From positions 744,001-808,000 of the forward strand of contig NZ_CP083691.1 of assembly GCF_020097155.1 (NCBI RefSeq): DNA of 64,000 bases, written 5' to 3'. The stretch comes from Micrococcus porci (GTDB lineage Bacteria > Actinomycetota > Actinomycetes > Actinomycetales > Micrococcaceae). Shown here piece after piece: positions 43,907 to 52,516 of this stretch (positions are counted from its first letter, which is position 1; each line of letters starts with the position of its first letter). The notes under the pieces were generated by a model. The model saw only the letters and a program-made list of their open reading frames with translations, ran no database searches and was not told where the DNA came from. The translations under genes and the position numbers were made by a program.

Positions 43907-44686
43907 TCAGCCCGCCGGGAGCGCCGCCGCCACCCGGTGCAGGATCCCGACGTCGTCGCCCCCGCCCATCGTCCCCGCCTCGGACGCGTCCAGACGCCGG
44001 TTCAGCACGTACTGGCGGCGCCCGTCCAGCACATGCGCGGTGCGCATGCGGACCTCCGCGCCGTCCGGCCCGGGGATCCGCTTCTCGTAGACCACGGCCT
44101 CCCCGCCGGGCCAGTCCGCGCCCCGTGCGTCGACCACGCCGAGCCAGCCGGTCTGCCCGGCGCAGTCGGCGCGCACCTGCGCGTGGCGGTCCCAGGAGCG
44201 ACGCGCGGCCTCCACGTCCGGGAAGTCGGTGACGGTGAGGTTCACGTAGCCGGCGGTGTCCGTGCTGGACTGTCCGCGCGCGCTGCCCGCCCCCGCCAGG
44301 CCACGGGCGCCGGACTCGGCCTCCGACTGGGCGGCGGCCCGGTTGGCGTCCACGCAGGCCTGCGAGGCGTCGCGGGCCTGGGACAGTGCGACCTCGTCGC
44401 CGTAGACGGTCGCCAGGTGCCGCTCCATGGCGTCCCGGTACTCGGCGCGCGAGTACACGTCCAGGACGGTCATCTGTGCGCCCGTGCCCTCCTCCACGGC
44501 CCGGGCGACGGCGTCCACCTGCGCCCGGCCCGCCCAGGGGGCCTCGGACGAGGACGCCGCCGTTGAGGCGACGTCCGTCCCGCCGGACCCGCCCGACGCC
44601 GCCCCGTCGGTCCCGCAGCCGGCCAGGGACAGGGCCCCCGAGAGGGCGAGGGCGGCGGCGGTGAGGGCGGCGGGGGCGGAGCGCAT
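43907..44686 (-). CDS. Putative lipoprotein A
   Basis: A 259-residue exported protein: positively charged start, hydrophobic segment and lipobox LSLAGC (Cys about residue 24), then a Ser/Gly/Ala-rich linker. The rest has conserved-looking blocks (MTVLDVYSRAEYRDAMERHLATVYGDEVALSQARDASQACVDANRAAAQ; FPDVEAARRSWDRHAQVRADCAGQTGWLGVV) with a Cys pair that may form a disulfide. No family recognised. Related in layout to the next lipoprotein (both end in a helix followed by ALPAG/AVPAG). Start ATG 44686 chosen for signal-peptide length. Confidence 0.7.
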   Translation of the reverse strand: MRSAPAALTAAALALSGALSLAGCGTDGAASGGSGGTDVASTAASSSEAPWAGRAQVDAVARAVEEGTGAQMTVLDVYSRAEYRDAMERHLATVYGDEVALSQARDASQACVDANRAAAQSEAESGARGLAGAGSARGQSSTDTAGYVNLTVTDFPDVEAARRSWDRHAQVRADCAGQTGWLGVVDARGADWPGGEAVVYEKRIPGPDGAEVRMRTAHVLDGRRQYVLNRRLDASEAGTMGGGDDVGILHRVAAALPAG

Positions 44687-44730
44687 GGATCCATGATGCG
44701 CCCGCGTGCGACGGCCGAGCGGCACGCGAC

Positions 44731-44761
44731 GGCGCCCCCCACTGCGACGGTGCGGGGCGCC
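44731..44761 (-). terminator. Terminator hairpin after lipoprotein B
   Basis: GGCGCCCCCCAC (44731-44742) pairs with GTGCGGGGCGCC (44750-44761), 11 of 12, around a 7-nt loop, 25 nt past the stop of the lipoprotein gene at 44787. Confidence 0.65.
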
Positions 44762-44786
44762 GAGACGCCGCGGCCGGGGAGGGGGC

Positions 44787-45638
44787 TCAGCCGGCGGGGA
44801 CGGCCTCGAGGACCTGCTCGGCGAGGGCGCGGGCCTGGTCGGCGGCGCCGGCGGGGGCGGTCTCGCCCGGGCCGGCGACCATCACGCTGACCACGTCCGT
44901 GCCGCGCCGCACGGCGAGCCATCGCCCTCCCGCGAGCTCCCCGCCCACGGCCTCGTCGCCGATCCCGGTCACGGGGGCGATGTCGGTGGGCTGCTCGGCG
45001 CCGGGCACCTGGACGTCCGTGCACAGCTCGATCGGAGCGGAGCCGTCCGCCAAGGCCGCCACGGCCGCCGAGACGTCCGGGTAGGCGACCACGTCGGCCC
45101 GGACCGAGGTGTAGCCGCCCCCCGCGACGGTGGGCATGGCGTCGGAGCGCAGCTGGGCCCCGCCCGCGGCGGCCTCGGTGCGAAACCGCTCCGCCGCGGC
45201 GTCCGCGCACCGCTGCTGGGCCTCCGTGTAGGTCGGCGACGCGCTCGAGCCCTCGGCCGCCGGCTCCAGCGGTCCGTCCGTGAGGATCGTCGCCTGGTCC
45301 TCCAGGTCGGTCTTCCGCTCGAGCGGGGAGACGGACCTCGTGGTCACCTCGAAACCCTCGGGCGCGGCCGCCGTGACGGCCTCCGTCAGGCCCGTCCGGG
45401 CCTCGTTTCCGAACCGGTCCGGCATGGACAGGGACAGCGCCGAGGACGATGCGGCCGAGGAGGAGGCGGCCGGCGAGGTCACGCTCGAGCCCGCGCCGCC
45501 GGCGGTCGGGCTGCCGGCCGCCGTGGAGGAGGAGGCGGACCCGCCCCCGCCGGCGCAGCCGGTCAGGACGAGGGCGGCGGCGCCCAGGGCGAAGCCCGCC
45601 CGCAGTCGGCGGGACGGGACGGCTGTCATGTGGGTCAT
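44787..45638 (-). CDS. Putative lipoprotein B
   Basis: A 283-residue lipoprotein: signal segment RRLRAGFALGAAALVLTGC with the lipobox Cys at about 28, then a 45-residue Ser/Ala/Gly linker and a folded part with two cysteines (AQQRCADAAAERF and IELCTDVQ). The fold resembles mycobacterial PknH-sensor/LppX-type extracellular domains only vaguely. Same layout and C-terminal end as the protein at 43907, hence probable tandem duplicates. Function unknown. Confidence 0.7.
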   Translation of the reverse strand: MTHMTAVPSRRLRAGFALGAAALVLTGCAGGGGSASSSTAAGSPTAGGAGSSVTSPAASSSAASSSALSLSMPDRFGNEARTGLTEAVTAAAPEGFEVTTRSVSPLERKTDLEDQATILTDGPLEPAAEGSSASPTYTEAQQRCADAAAERFRTEAAAGGAQLRSDAMPTVAGGGYTSVRADVVAYPDVSAAVAALADGSAPIELCTDVQVPGAEQPTDIAPVTGIGDEAVGGELAGGRWLAVRRGTDVVSVMVAGPGETAPAGAADQARALAEQVLEAVPAG

Positions 45639-45715
45639 GGGAGAAGTGAATGCCCTGTACCCCGCTTGGTCAAGGGCTGTGTCGGGGCAGCCCGCGCCCC
45701 GGTCACCCCCGCGAA

Positions 45716-45760
45716 CGACGACGCCGGCGCCCCCGCGGGGGAGACGCGCCGGCGTCGTCG
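45716..45760 (-). terminator. Terminator hairpin after paaZ
   Basis: CGACGACGCCGGCGC (45716-45730) and its exact complement (45746-45760) around a 15-nt loop, 30 nt beyond the paaZ stop. No T-run, as usual in such GC-rich genomes. Confidence 0.75.
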
Positions 45761-45789
45761 GTGGGCTCGGACCGTGAGCCCCGGCCGGA

Positions 45790-47907
45790 TCAGGCCTTCG
45801 GCTCGGCCTCCGGCATCGGCCAGGTCTTGGCGACCAGCGTCAGCACGTCGTACTGCGCCACCAGCTCGTCCTTCTGGTTGTGCAGCCGGCAGTCCCAGGC
45901 GACCTCGCCGTACTCGTCCGTCACGCGCGGGGTGATCCTCTTCGCGGTGAGGGTCACGCGGATGGCGTCGTCGTAGGTGACGGGCGTGATGAAGCGCAGG
46001 TCGTCCAGGCCGTAGTTGGCGAGCACCGGGCCCGGATCCGGGGCCACGAACAGGCCCGCGGCCCAGGAGACCAGCAGGTAGCCGTGGGCCACGCGGCGCG
46101 GGAAGAACGGGTTGGCCATGGCGGCCTCCTCGTCCGTGTGCGCGTAGAACTTGTCGCCCGTGGACTCGGCGAACGCCGTGATGTCCTCGATGGTGACGGT
46201 CCGCAGGCCGGAGGCGAACTGGTCGCCGATCTGCAGCTCGTCGAGCGCCTTGTAGAACGGGTGCTTCGCCTTGCCTGCCTCCACGTCCTCACGGGTGGCG
46301 GTCTGCGCGGCGGCGCCCTGGTGCCACACGCCGGTGATGGCGGTCAGCATGTCCGGGGAGCCCTGCACGGCGGTGCGCTGCATGTAGTGCTTGACGGCGC
46401 GGACGCCGCCCAGCTCCTCGCCGCCGCCGGCGCGGCCGGGGCCGCCGTGGATCAGCACCGGCACGGGGGCGCCGTGGCCGGTGGTGGTCTTCGCGGTCTG
46501 GCGGTTCAGCACGTGCACGCGGCCGTGGTGGGCGCCGATGCCCGCGATGAACTCGGAGGCGGTGGCGCCGTCGTTCGTGGCGAGGGTGGCCACCAGCGAG
46601 CCGGAGCCCAGCGCGGCCAGGCGCACGGCGTCGGCGACGTCCGTGTAGCCGATCACGGAGGTCACCGGGCCGAAGGCCTCCACGGAGTGCACCTGCGGGG
46701 TGTCGGCGTCGGCGAAGGTGAGCACGGTGGGGGCGAAGAACGCACCGGCCTCCGCGTCGGCGTCGCCCGTGGAGCCCTCCGGGCCGCCCAGGCGGACCTG
46801 GCCGCCGGCGTCGACCAGGGTCTGCACGGCCTTGCGAACTTCGGACTGCTGCTCCTTGGAGGCCAGGGCGCCCATGGTGGTGCCCTCAGCGCGGGGATCG
46901 CCCAGGACCACCGTGGAGGAGAGACGCTCGGTGAGGGCCGCCGTGACGTCCTCGACCATGGCCTCCGGCACGATCACGCGGCGGATCGCGGTGCACTTCT
47001 GACCGGCCTTGACGGTCATCTCCTGGAAGACGACCTTCACGAATGCCTCGAACTCGGGGGTGTCCACGCCCGCGTCCGGGCCGAGGATGGCCGCGTTGAG
47101 GGAGTCGGTCTCCGCGGTGAAGCGGACACCGCCGTTGAGGACGTTCTCGTGCTGGCGCAGGGTCTGCGCGGTGCCGGCCGAGCCGGTGAACGCCACGTGG
47201 TCGCGGTAGTCCAGGTGGTCGAGCAGGTCGCGGGCGGAGCCGGAGATCAGCTGGATCGAGCCCTCGGGCAGCACGCCGGACTCCACCATCATGCGCACGC
47301 AGGCCTCGGTGACGTAGCCGGTGGGGGTGGCCGGCTTGACCACGGTGGGAACGCCCGCGACGAAGGCCGGGGCGAACTTCTCCAACATGCCCCACACGGG
47401 GAAGTTGAAGGCGTTGATCTGCACGGCCACGCCCGGGATGCGCTGGTAGATGTGCTCGCCGATGAAGGAGCCGTCGCGGGAGAGGGGCTCCACGTCGCCG
47501 TCGATGATCACGTTGGAGTTCGGCAGCTCGCGGCGGCCCTTCCCGGAGAACGTGAAGAGGGTGCCGATGCCGCCGTCGACGTCGAAGGCGTGGTCGCGCT
47601 GCGTGGAGCCGGTGGCGAAGGAGAGGTCGTAGAGCTCCTGGATGCGGGAGTTCAGGTAGAGGGCGAGCTCCTTGAGCTTGAGCGCGCGCTCGTGGATGGT
47701 CAGCTCGCCCAGGTTCCTCTGGCCGACGGTGCGGGCGTGCTCGATGGCGCCGGCGGTGTCGATGCCGTCCGTGGACACGCGGGCCATGAGCTCGCCGGTG
47801 TTCGCGTCCGTCACGTCGGTGACCTTGGACGGGTGTGACGGCGTCCACCAGCTGCCGGCGACGTAGCTGGGGAGGATCTCCGGGAGGGAGGGGGCGGTGA
47901 CGGTCAC
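45790..47907 (-). CDS. paaZ: Oxepin-CoA hydrolase / semialdehyde dehydrogenase
   Basis: A 705-residue bifunctional ring-cleavage enzyme. The first 530 residues are an aldehyde dehydrogenase with INAFNFPVWGMLEKFAPAFVAGVPTVVKPAT, FTGSAGTAQTLR and nucleophile GQKCTAIRR. The C-terminal 150 residues are an R-specific (MaoC-like) hotdog hydratase: AFAESTGDKFYAHTDEEAAMANPFFPRRVAHGYLLVSWAAGLF, with the Asp/His pair. It hydrolyses the oxepin ring and oxidises the resulting aldehyde. GTG 47907 has AGGAG 6 nt upstream. A perfect 16-bp palindrome lies 34 nt before the start. Confidence 0.95.
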   Translation of the reverse strand: MTVTAPSLPEILPSYVAGSWWTPSHPSKVTDVTDANTGELMARVSTDGIDTAGAIEHARTVGQRNLGELTIHERALKLKELALYLNSRIQELYDLSFATGSTQRDHAFDVDGGIGTLFTFSGKGRRELPNSNVIIDGDVEPLSRDGSFIGEHIYQRIPGVAVQINAFNFPVWGMLEKFAPAFVAGVPTVVKPATPTGYVTEACVRMMVESGVLPEGSIQLISGSARDLLDHLDYRDHVAFTGSAGTAQTLRQHENVLNGGVRFTAETDSLNAAILGPDAGVDTPEFEAFVKVVFQEMTVKAGQKCTAIRRVIVPEAMVEDVTAALTERLSSTVVLGDPRAEGTTMGALASKEQQSEVRKAVQTLVDAGGQVRLGGPEGSTGDADAEAGAFFAPTVLTFADADTPQVHSVEAFGPVTSVIGYTDVADAVRLAALGSGSLVATLATNDGATASEFIAGIGAHHGRVHVLNRQTAKTTTGHGAPVPVLIHGGPGRAGGGEELGGVRAVKHYMQRTAVQGSPDMLTAITGVWHQGAAAQTATREDVEAGKAKHPFYKALDELQIGDQFASGLRTVTIEDITAFAESTGDKFYAHTDEEAAMANPFFPRRVAHGYLLVSWAAGLFVAPDPGPVLANYGLDDLRFITPVTYDDAIRVTLTAKRITPRVTDEYGEVAWDCRLHNQKDELVAQYDVLTLVAKTWPMPEAEPKA

Positions 47908-47940
47908 GGGGGCTCCTGGTGTCGGGGGCGCGGACGAGTC

Positions 47941-47956
47941 CCGACCGATCGGTCGG
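47941..47956 (-). promoter_or_regulatory. PaaR-type operator of paaZ
   Basis: CCGACCGATCGGTCGG is a perfect 16-bp palindrome, followed by TTATT. It matches the paa-promoter consensus CYGACCGNNCGKTCRG and is the best copy in the window. Confidence 0.8.
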
Positions 47957-48064
47957 TTATTGGTCCTCACCCTAGCCGAGACGTGGATCACGCGGGAGGG
48001 GGAGCCGGGTCGGTGACGCCGTCGTCGTGGGGAGGGGGGTGGGGTCTGGCGGCGACCCGTGGTG

Positions 48065-48123
48065 CCGAGGCCCGCAGACGCGCCGTTATGGCCAGGATGT
48101 AGCGGCGTGTCTGCGGGCCTCGG
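48065..48123. repeat. Long palindrome upstream of DUF559 gene B
   Basis: CCGAGGCCCGCAGACGCGCC begins the 21-bp left arm (48065-48085); it pairs with 48103-48123 with one G-T. The loop is 17 nt. It lies in a divergent intergenic region (paaZ left, DUF559 right), so it is not at the 3' end of any gene and a terminator role is unlikely. Confidence 0.93.
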
Positions 48124-48190
48124 TGGGGCGTCGTCCACAGATCCCGGCGGACGACGACGGCGGCGCGCCCGGATCGGGCACGCTCGGCCC

Positions 48191-49183
48191 ATGCCCCGCT
48201 CGCCCGCGCCCCTGCCTCCGATGCGCTGCGGACTGGACGGCCTCCTCCGCGCTCCGACCGTGTTCTCGACCCCGGCCGCGCGCGAGGCGGGCGTGAGTGC
48301 GGCCCGGCTGCGGCGCGGGGACGTGGTCTCCCTCGGGTGGGGGCTCTGGGGCCGGCGCGGCGTCGAACCGGACCCCCTGGACCATGTGCGGGCGCTGCAG
48401 GATCTGCACCCCGAGGGCGTGTTCAACCACGTGACGGCCGCCCGGGTGCTCGGCCTGTGGCTGACCGGGCCGCTCGCCGCCGACCGGTCCGTGCACATCG
48501 CGACCCCGCGCGGCCACGGCACCGCGTCGAGCCGGGCCGGGATCCGCTCACACCGCCTCCGCGCCGACGCACCGGTGCGGATCGTGGACGGGGTGCGTGT
48601 GACCGCACCGGGGTGGACGTTCGTGGACCTCGCCGCGCAGGCCGGGCCGCTCGAGCATCTCGTCGCGCTGGGGGACAGCATGGTGCGGACCGCCCCGACG
48701 GAGGCCCGCCGCCGTCGGCTGCCTCCCGGGGTGACGGACGTGGCCGAGCTGCGCGCCGCCGTCGAGGAACGCGGACGGGTGCGCGGGATCCGCGCGGCCC
48801 GGGAGGCGCTGGAGCTCGTGCGTCCCGGGGTCGACTCGCCGCCGGAGAGCCGGCTGCGGGTGCGGCTCGTCCTGGACGGCGTCCCTGAGCCCGCGGTGAA
48901 CCCGTGCATCCGCCTCGCCACGGGACAGCGGCTTCGCGTGGATCTGGTGTGGGCGGAGGCCAAGGTGGCCGTCGAGTACGACGGCGATCAGCACCGCACG
49001 GATCGCCGGCAGTGGCGTGAGGACCGCGAGCGGGACGCGGCCCTGCGCGCGGAGGGGTGGGAGGTGATCCGGGTGACCGCCGACGTGTTCCGGCCGGGGC
49101 ACTGGGAGCTGTTCGTGCGGCAGCTGCGGGGCCTGGTGGCCGCGCGGACGAAGCCGGGCCGAGTGCCGCCGTCGTGGATCTGA
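48191..49183 (+). CDS. AbiEi-like wHTH plus DUF559 (Vsr-like nuclease fold) protein B
   Basis: A 330-residue paralog of the protein at 30168 with the same order: AbiEi-type winged helix (FSTPAAREAGVSAARLRRGDVVSLGWGLWGRRG...GVFNHVTAARVLGLWL), a middle block (VRVTAPGWTFVDLAA) and DUF559 (ESRLRVRLVLDGVPEPAVNPCIRL, D251 in LRVDLVW, E262/D264 in VAVEYDGDQHRT, WREDRERDAALRAEGWEVIRVTADVF). The nuclease residues are intact. It sits between two palindromes (48065-48123 and 49191-49244) that match each other but differ from those around gene A. The 40 nt upstream also resemble those of gene A, including CACGCT 6 nt before ATG. Confidence 0.87.
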   Translation: MPRSPAPLPPMRCGLDGLLRAPTVFSTPAAREAGVSAARLRRGDVVSLGWGLWGRRGVEPDPLDHVRALQDLHPEGVFNHVTAARVLGLWLTGPLAADRSVHIATPRGHGTASSRAGIRSHRLRADAPVRIVDGVRVTAPGWTFVDLAAQAGPLEHLVALGDSMVRTAPTEARRRRLPPGVTDVAELRAAVEERGRVRGIRAAREALELVRPGVDSPPESRLRVRLVLDGVPEPAVNPCIRLATGQRLRVDLVWAEAKVAVEYDGDQHRTDRRQWREDRERDAALRAEGWEVIRVTADVFRPGHWELFVRQLRGLVAARTKPGRVPPSWI

Positions 49184-49190
49184 CCCGCCC

Positions 49191-49244
49191 AGGCCCGCAG
49201 ACTCGCCGCTACGGCCCAGACGTAGCGGCGCGTCTGCGGGGCCT
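49191..49244. repeat. Long palindrome downstream of DUF559 gene B
   Basis: AGGCCCGCAGACTCGCCGCT begins the left arm (49191-49213); it pairs with 49221-49244 with one bulge and one mismatch. It begins 8 nt after the DUF559 stop and shares its core AGGCCCGCAGAC-N-CGCCG with 48065 and 53921. Confidence 0.9.
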
Positions 49245-49378
49245 CGGCGAGAGGGGCGGAGGTCTCGGGCCCTCGGGCCGGCGTCGACCCCCTGCTCCTC
49301 GTCTCCGGACCGGCGTAGAATCGAGCCCCGGTCCCCTCGGACCCGCCCCGCCCCCCCTCATCCGGAGAGTTCTGCCGC

Positions 49379-49816
49379 ATGCTGCGCACCATGTTCCACG
49401 CCAAGATCCACCGGGCCACCGTGACCCAGGCGGACCTGCACTACGTGGGCTCCGTGACCGTGGACCAGGACCTGCTGGACGCCGCGGACATCCTCCCGGG
49501 CGAGCTCGTGTCCATCGTGGACGTCACGAACGGCGCGCGGCTGGAGACCTACACCATCGCGGGTGAGCGGGGCTCCGGCGTGCTCGGCATCAACGGCGCC
49601 GCCGCCCACCTGGTGCATCCGGGGGACATCGTCATCCTCATCGCCTACGGGCAGATGGACGACGCCGAGGCCCGCCACTTCCAGCCCAAGGTCGTCCACG
49701 TGGACGCGGACAACAGGATCGTGGAGCTCGGCGTCGACCCCGCCGACGGCCTGCTCGACGGCCTCTCCCGCCCGCCGCTGTCCCGCGAGTGGAACGAGGC
49801 CCAGGCCGAGCTCTGA
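49379..49816 (+). CDS. panD: Aspartate 1-decarboxylase precursor
   Basis: A 145-residue pyruvoyl enzyme making beta-alanine for pantothenate and CoA. Self-cleavage site G24-S25 (HYVGSVTVD), K9 and the active-site Arg region [36 protein letters not shown] are intact. GGAGAG precedes ATG 49379. It stands alone inside the paa region; supply of CoA is the only functional link. Confidence 0.94.
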   Translation: MLRTMFHAKIHRATVTQADLHYVGSVTVDQDLLDAADILPGELVSIVDVTNGARLETYTIAGERGSGVLGINGAAAHLVHPGDIVILIAYGQMDDAEARHFQPKVVHVDADNRIVELGVDPADGLLDGLSRPPLSREWNEAQAEL

Positions 49817-49837
49817 GCCGGCCGGGGCGCCGGGCCG

Positions 49838-50332
49838 TCATGGACGAGTTGTTGGAGCGGGGTCAGCGGTCGGCATGGCCTTCGCCCCGAGCGCCCGACG
49901 CGCGGAGCGCATCGCGGCCGCGTGGCTGAGGCCCATCGCGGTGCGGGCGCCCGGTACGCGGTCTACGGCGCGCATCCACGGCGCGGTCAGCACCACCTCC
50001 TGCTCCCACACCACGATGCAGCGCGGCGCGTGTCCGGCCGGGGCGCCGTCGTCGTGGACGGTGACCCGTACGGTGCCCGTCAGGTCTCCGCTCAGGTGCG
50101 CGACCAGAAGGCCGCGGGCGCGGTCGTCGATGAGACGCTCCATCGTCAGACGCACCGGCACGAACCCGCGCAGCCGGACGGCGGCGCGATCGGGGCCCAG
50201 GTGACGGACGCGCGGGACGGCCGGCCACCAGCGTGGGTAGCCGGCCGGGTCGGCGAGCAGGGCCAGCACGGACCGGGCGTCTGCGGGGACGGACCAGCGG
50301 TGGGTGAAGCGGAAGGGGCGGTCGACCGACAT
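49838..50332 (-). CDS. SRPBCC-family (START/Bet v1-like) protein
   Basis: A 164-residue helix-grip protein: FRFTHRWSVPADARSVLALLADPAGYPRWWPAVPRVRHLG is the canonical polyketide-cyclase/dehydrase start, followed by MERLIDDRARGLLVAHLSGDLTGTVRVTV. These proteins bind hydrophobic ligands; no substrate can be inferred. Its ATG overlaps the stop of the MmcQ gene by one base, so the two are coupled. Confidence 0.82.
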   Translation of the reverse strand: MSVDRPFRFTHRWSVPADARSVLALLADPAGYPRWWPAVPRVRHLGPDRAAVRLRGFVPVRLTMERLIDDRARGLLVAHLSGDLTGTVRVTVHDDGAPAGHAPRCIVVWEQEVVLTAPWMRAVDRVPGARTAMGLSHAAAMRSARRALGAKAMPTADPAPTTRP

Positions 50333-50715
50333 CAGGCCCGGCCGAAGGTGTCGGGGTCCACGGGGCGCCGGGTGCGGGGGAGCTTCGCGACGACCAGCAG
50401 GTACGACTCCGTGACGAGGTCCCGGACGAGCTGCTCGTCGAGGTCCGGGTGCGCGGCCAGGCTGAGCCAGTGCCGCTTGTCCATGTGATAGCCGGGCGTG
50501 ATCGCCGCGGGAAGGGCTGCGCGCAGCTGGGCGCCGTCCTCCGGGCGGGCCTTCACGTTCACGAGGCGGCGCCCGTCGTGGTCGATGAACACCACGAACA
50601 GCTTCCCCTGCACCTTCACGACCTCGGTGTCCGGGCCGAAGGGGTGCGACGCGGCGCTGCCCGGCAGCTCGAGGGCGCGGTCGCGGGCGATGCGCAGCAG
50701 CGTCGGCTCGTCCAT
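50332..50715 (-). CDS. MmcQ/YjbR-family protein
   Basis: A 127-residue protein with the MmcQ/YjbR (CyaY-like DNA-binding fold) pattern: ELPGSAASHPFGPDTEVVKVQGKLFVVF, VNVKARPEDGAQLRAALPAAITPGYHMDKRHWLSLAAHPDLDEQLVRDLVTESYLLVVAKLP. Role unknown in general. Start ATG 50715 is preferred because TAGCGT lies 7 nt upstream (leaderless type). Confidence 0.88.
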   Translation of the reverse strand: MDEPTLLRIARDRALELPGSAASHPFGPDTEVVKVQGKLFVVFIDHDGRRLVNVKARPEDGAQLRAALPAAITPGYHMDKRHWLSLAAHPDLDEQLVRDLVTESYLLVVAKLPRTRRPVDPDTFGRA

Positions 50716-50778
50716 GCCCGCCACGCTAGCCGCGCCGGCCCCGCCGCCGCACTTTCGAACGTGATATCGGGGGAATGA

Positions 50779-50823
50779 GCGCTTTCGAACGGGAGATAGG
50801 CCCTATCTCACGTTCGAAAGCGC
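50779..50823. repeat. Near-perfect palindrome GCGCTTTCGAACG
   Basis: GCGCTTTCGAACGGGAGATA (50779-50798) is mirrored by 50803-50823 with one mismatch and almost no loop. A further partial copy of one arm (CTTTCGAACGTGATATCGGG) lies at 50752-50771. It is more AT-rich than the other hairpins. It lies 14 nt beyond the paaH stop, so it may also end that transcript. Confidence 0.85.
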
Positions 50824-50836
50824 CTGCCCCGGGGGC

Positions 50837-51712
50837 TCAGCGGTAGTCGAAGAAGCCCTTGCCGGACTTCCGGCCGAGCTCACCGCGGGCCACCATGTCC
50901 CGCATGAGCTGCGGCGGGGCGAAGCGCTCACCCAGCTGGGACTCGAGGTACTCCGCGATGCCCAGGCGCACGTCCAGGCCCACGATGTCGGTCAGCGCCA
51001 GCGGGCCGACCGGGAACTTGTAGCCGAGCACCATGGCGGCATCGATGTCCTCGGGGGAGGCCACACCCTCCTCGACCATGCGGATGGCCTCGAGCGCGAT
51101 CGCCACGCCCAGGCGCGACGAGGCGAAGCCCGGTGCGTCCTTGACGACGACGGGGGTCTTGCCGAGCCCGCGGACCCACTCGGTGGACAGGGCCTGGAGC
51201 TCCGCACCGGTCTGCTCGCCGATCACGACCTCCACGAGCTTCGAGGCGGGCACCGGGTTGAAGTAGTGCAGGCCGCAGAACCGCTCGGGGCGCTGCAGGT
51301 GCGTGGCGATCTCGTCGATCGACAGGGACGAGGTGTTGCTGGCCAGCCAGGCGTCCTCGCGCAGGTGGGCCTCGACGTCGGTGAGCGCCTCGATCTTCAC
51401 CTGCATGTCCTCGAACACGGCCTCGACGACGAGGTCGCAGCGGGCGAAGTCGGTGCGGTCCACGGAGACGGTCAGGCGCTGCGCCCACACGTTCAGGTCG
51501 CCGTCGATCTTGCCGCGCTCGAGGGAGGCGGCCAGGTCGGCCACGATGCGCTCCTGGGCGGCCTCGGCCGACTGCGGGTCACGCTCGACGACGACCACCT
51601 CGGACGATCCCGAGACGAGGAACGCGTGGGCGATGCCGCCGCCCATCCGACCGCCGCCGAGGACGCCGACGATCGAGGGGACGGAGCCGGTGGTCTGCTG
51701 GTTCTCGGTCAT
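50837..51712 (-). CDS. paaH: 3-hydroxyacyl-CoA dehydrogenase PaaH
   Basis: A 291-residue NAD-dependent dehydrogenase: GVLGGGRMGGGIAHAFLVSG (Rossmann), VVEAVFEDMQVKIEALTDVE, ASNTSSLSIDEIA, GLHYFNPVPASKLVEVVIGEQT and DAPGFASSRLG, with the C-terminal helical half ending GKGFFDYR. It oxidises 3-hydroxyadipyl-CoA to 3-oxoadipyl-CoA in the phenylacetate pathway. The start at 51712 has GAGGAAC 7 nt upstream; a GTG at 51730 overlaps the previous stop. Last gene of paaJ-paaF-paaH. Confidence 0.9.
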   Translation of the reverse strand: MTENQQTTGSVPSIVGVLGGGRMGGGIAHAFLVSGSSEVVVVERDPQSAEAAQERIVADLAASLERGKIDGDLNVWAQRLTVSVDRTDFARCDLVVEAVFEDMQVKIEALTDVEAHLREDAWLASNTSSLSIDEIATHLQRPERFCGLHYFNPVPASKLVEVVIGEQTGAELQALSTEWVRGLGKTPVVVKDAPGFASSRLGVAIALEAIRMVEEGVASPEDIDAAMVLGYKFPVGPLALTDIVGLDVRLGIAEYLESQLGERFAPPQLMRDMVARGELGRKSGKGFFDYR

Positions 51713-51726
51713 GATCTGTTCCTCAC

Positions 51727-52512
51727 TCACTTCTTCTTGCGGTCCAGGAACGCCTGCATGCGCTCGAACTTGGCCTGCGACTCGAACAGGATGGCCTGCG
51801 CGATCTCGTCCACGTGGGGGTGGGCCTCGCGGGGCAGGTGGAAGACGCGCTTGGAGATCCGCACGGCCAGCGGGTCCTGCTGCGCGATGCGGTCGGCGAG
51901 AGCGTCGGCGGCGTCGAGGAGGGCGTCCGGCTCGTGCAGCTCGGTGACGAGCTTGAGCTCGAGGGCCTCCTGTGCGTCCAGGATCCGTCCGGCGAGCAGC
52001 AGCTCGAGGGCCACCGGCTCACCCACCAGTTCCTTGAGCCGCCACTGGGCGCCCGCAGCGGCCGTGATCCCCAGGCCCGTCTCGGGCTGGCCCATCTTCA
52101 GCGCCGGGGTGGCGATGCGGAAGTCGGCCGCGTAGGCCAGTTCCGCGCCGCCGCCGAGGGCGAAGCCGTCGATCGCCGCGATCACGGGCATGGGCAGCCG
52201 GTGGATGCGGTCGAAGACCTGCGAATTCACGCCGCGCAGGGCGTCGTCTCGGCGGCGCTCGCGCAGCTGTCCGATGTCCGCGCCGGAGGCGAAGATGCCG
52301 GAGAACCTCCCCGGCTCGCGCTTCGACTCCACCTGCGTGCCGGAGATGATCAGGATCTTCGGTTCGCGTTCGAGGTGGGCGCAGAGCTCGTGGAACTCGT
52401 CGACCATGGTCTGGTCGATCGCGTTGCGCACGCCCGGGCGGTCCATGCGCGCGTGGACGCGGTCCTCACGCTCCTCGACGCGCAGTGCCGTGAAGTGGCT
52501 GAAGTCGGCCAT
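51727..52512 (-). CDS. paaF: Enoyl-CoA hydratase, PaaF-like
   Basis: A 261-residue crotonase with both catalytic glutamates (LGGGAELAYAADF and MGQPETGLGITAAAG), so a hydratase and not an isomerase. IFASGADIGQL is the oxyanion loop. It likely hydrates 2,3-didehydroadipyl-CoA between PaaJ/PaaZ and PaaH steps. It lies 4 nt after the paaJ stop, with AGAAGG overlapping the paaJ end, and 14 nt before paaH. Confidence 0.88.
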   Translation of the reverse strand: MADFSHFTALRVEEREDRVHARMDRPGVRNAIDQTMVDEFHELCAHLEREPKILIISGTQVESKREPGRFSGIFASGADIGQLRERRRDDALRGVNSQVFDRIHRLPMPVIAAIDGFALGGGAELAYAADFRIATPALKMGQPETGLGITAAAGAQWRLKELVGEPVALELLLAGRILDAQEALELKLVTELHEPDALLDAADALADRIAQQDPLAVRISKRVFHLPREAHPHVDEIAQAILFESQAKFERMQAFLDRKKK

Positions 52513-52516
52513 GCGC

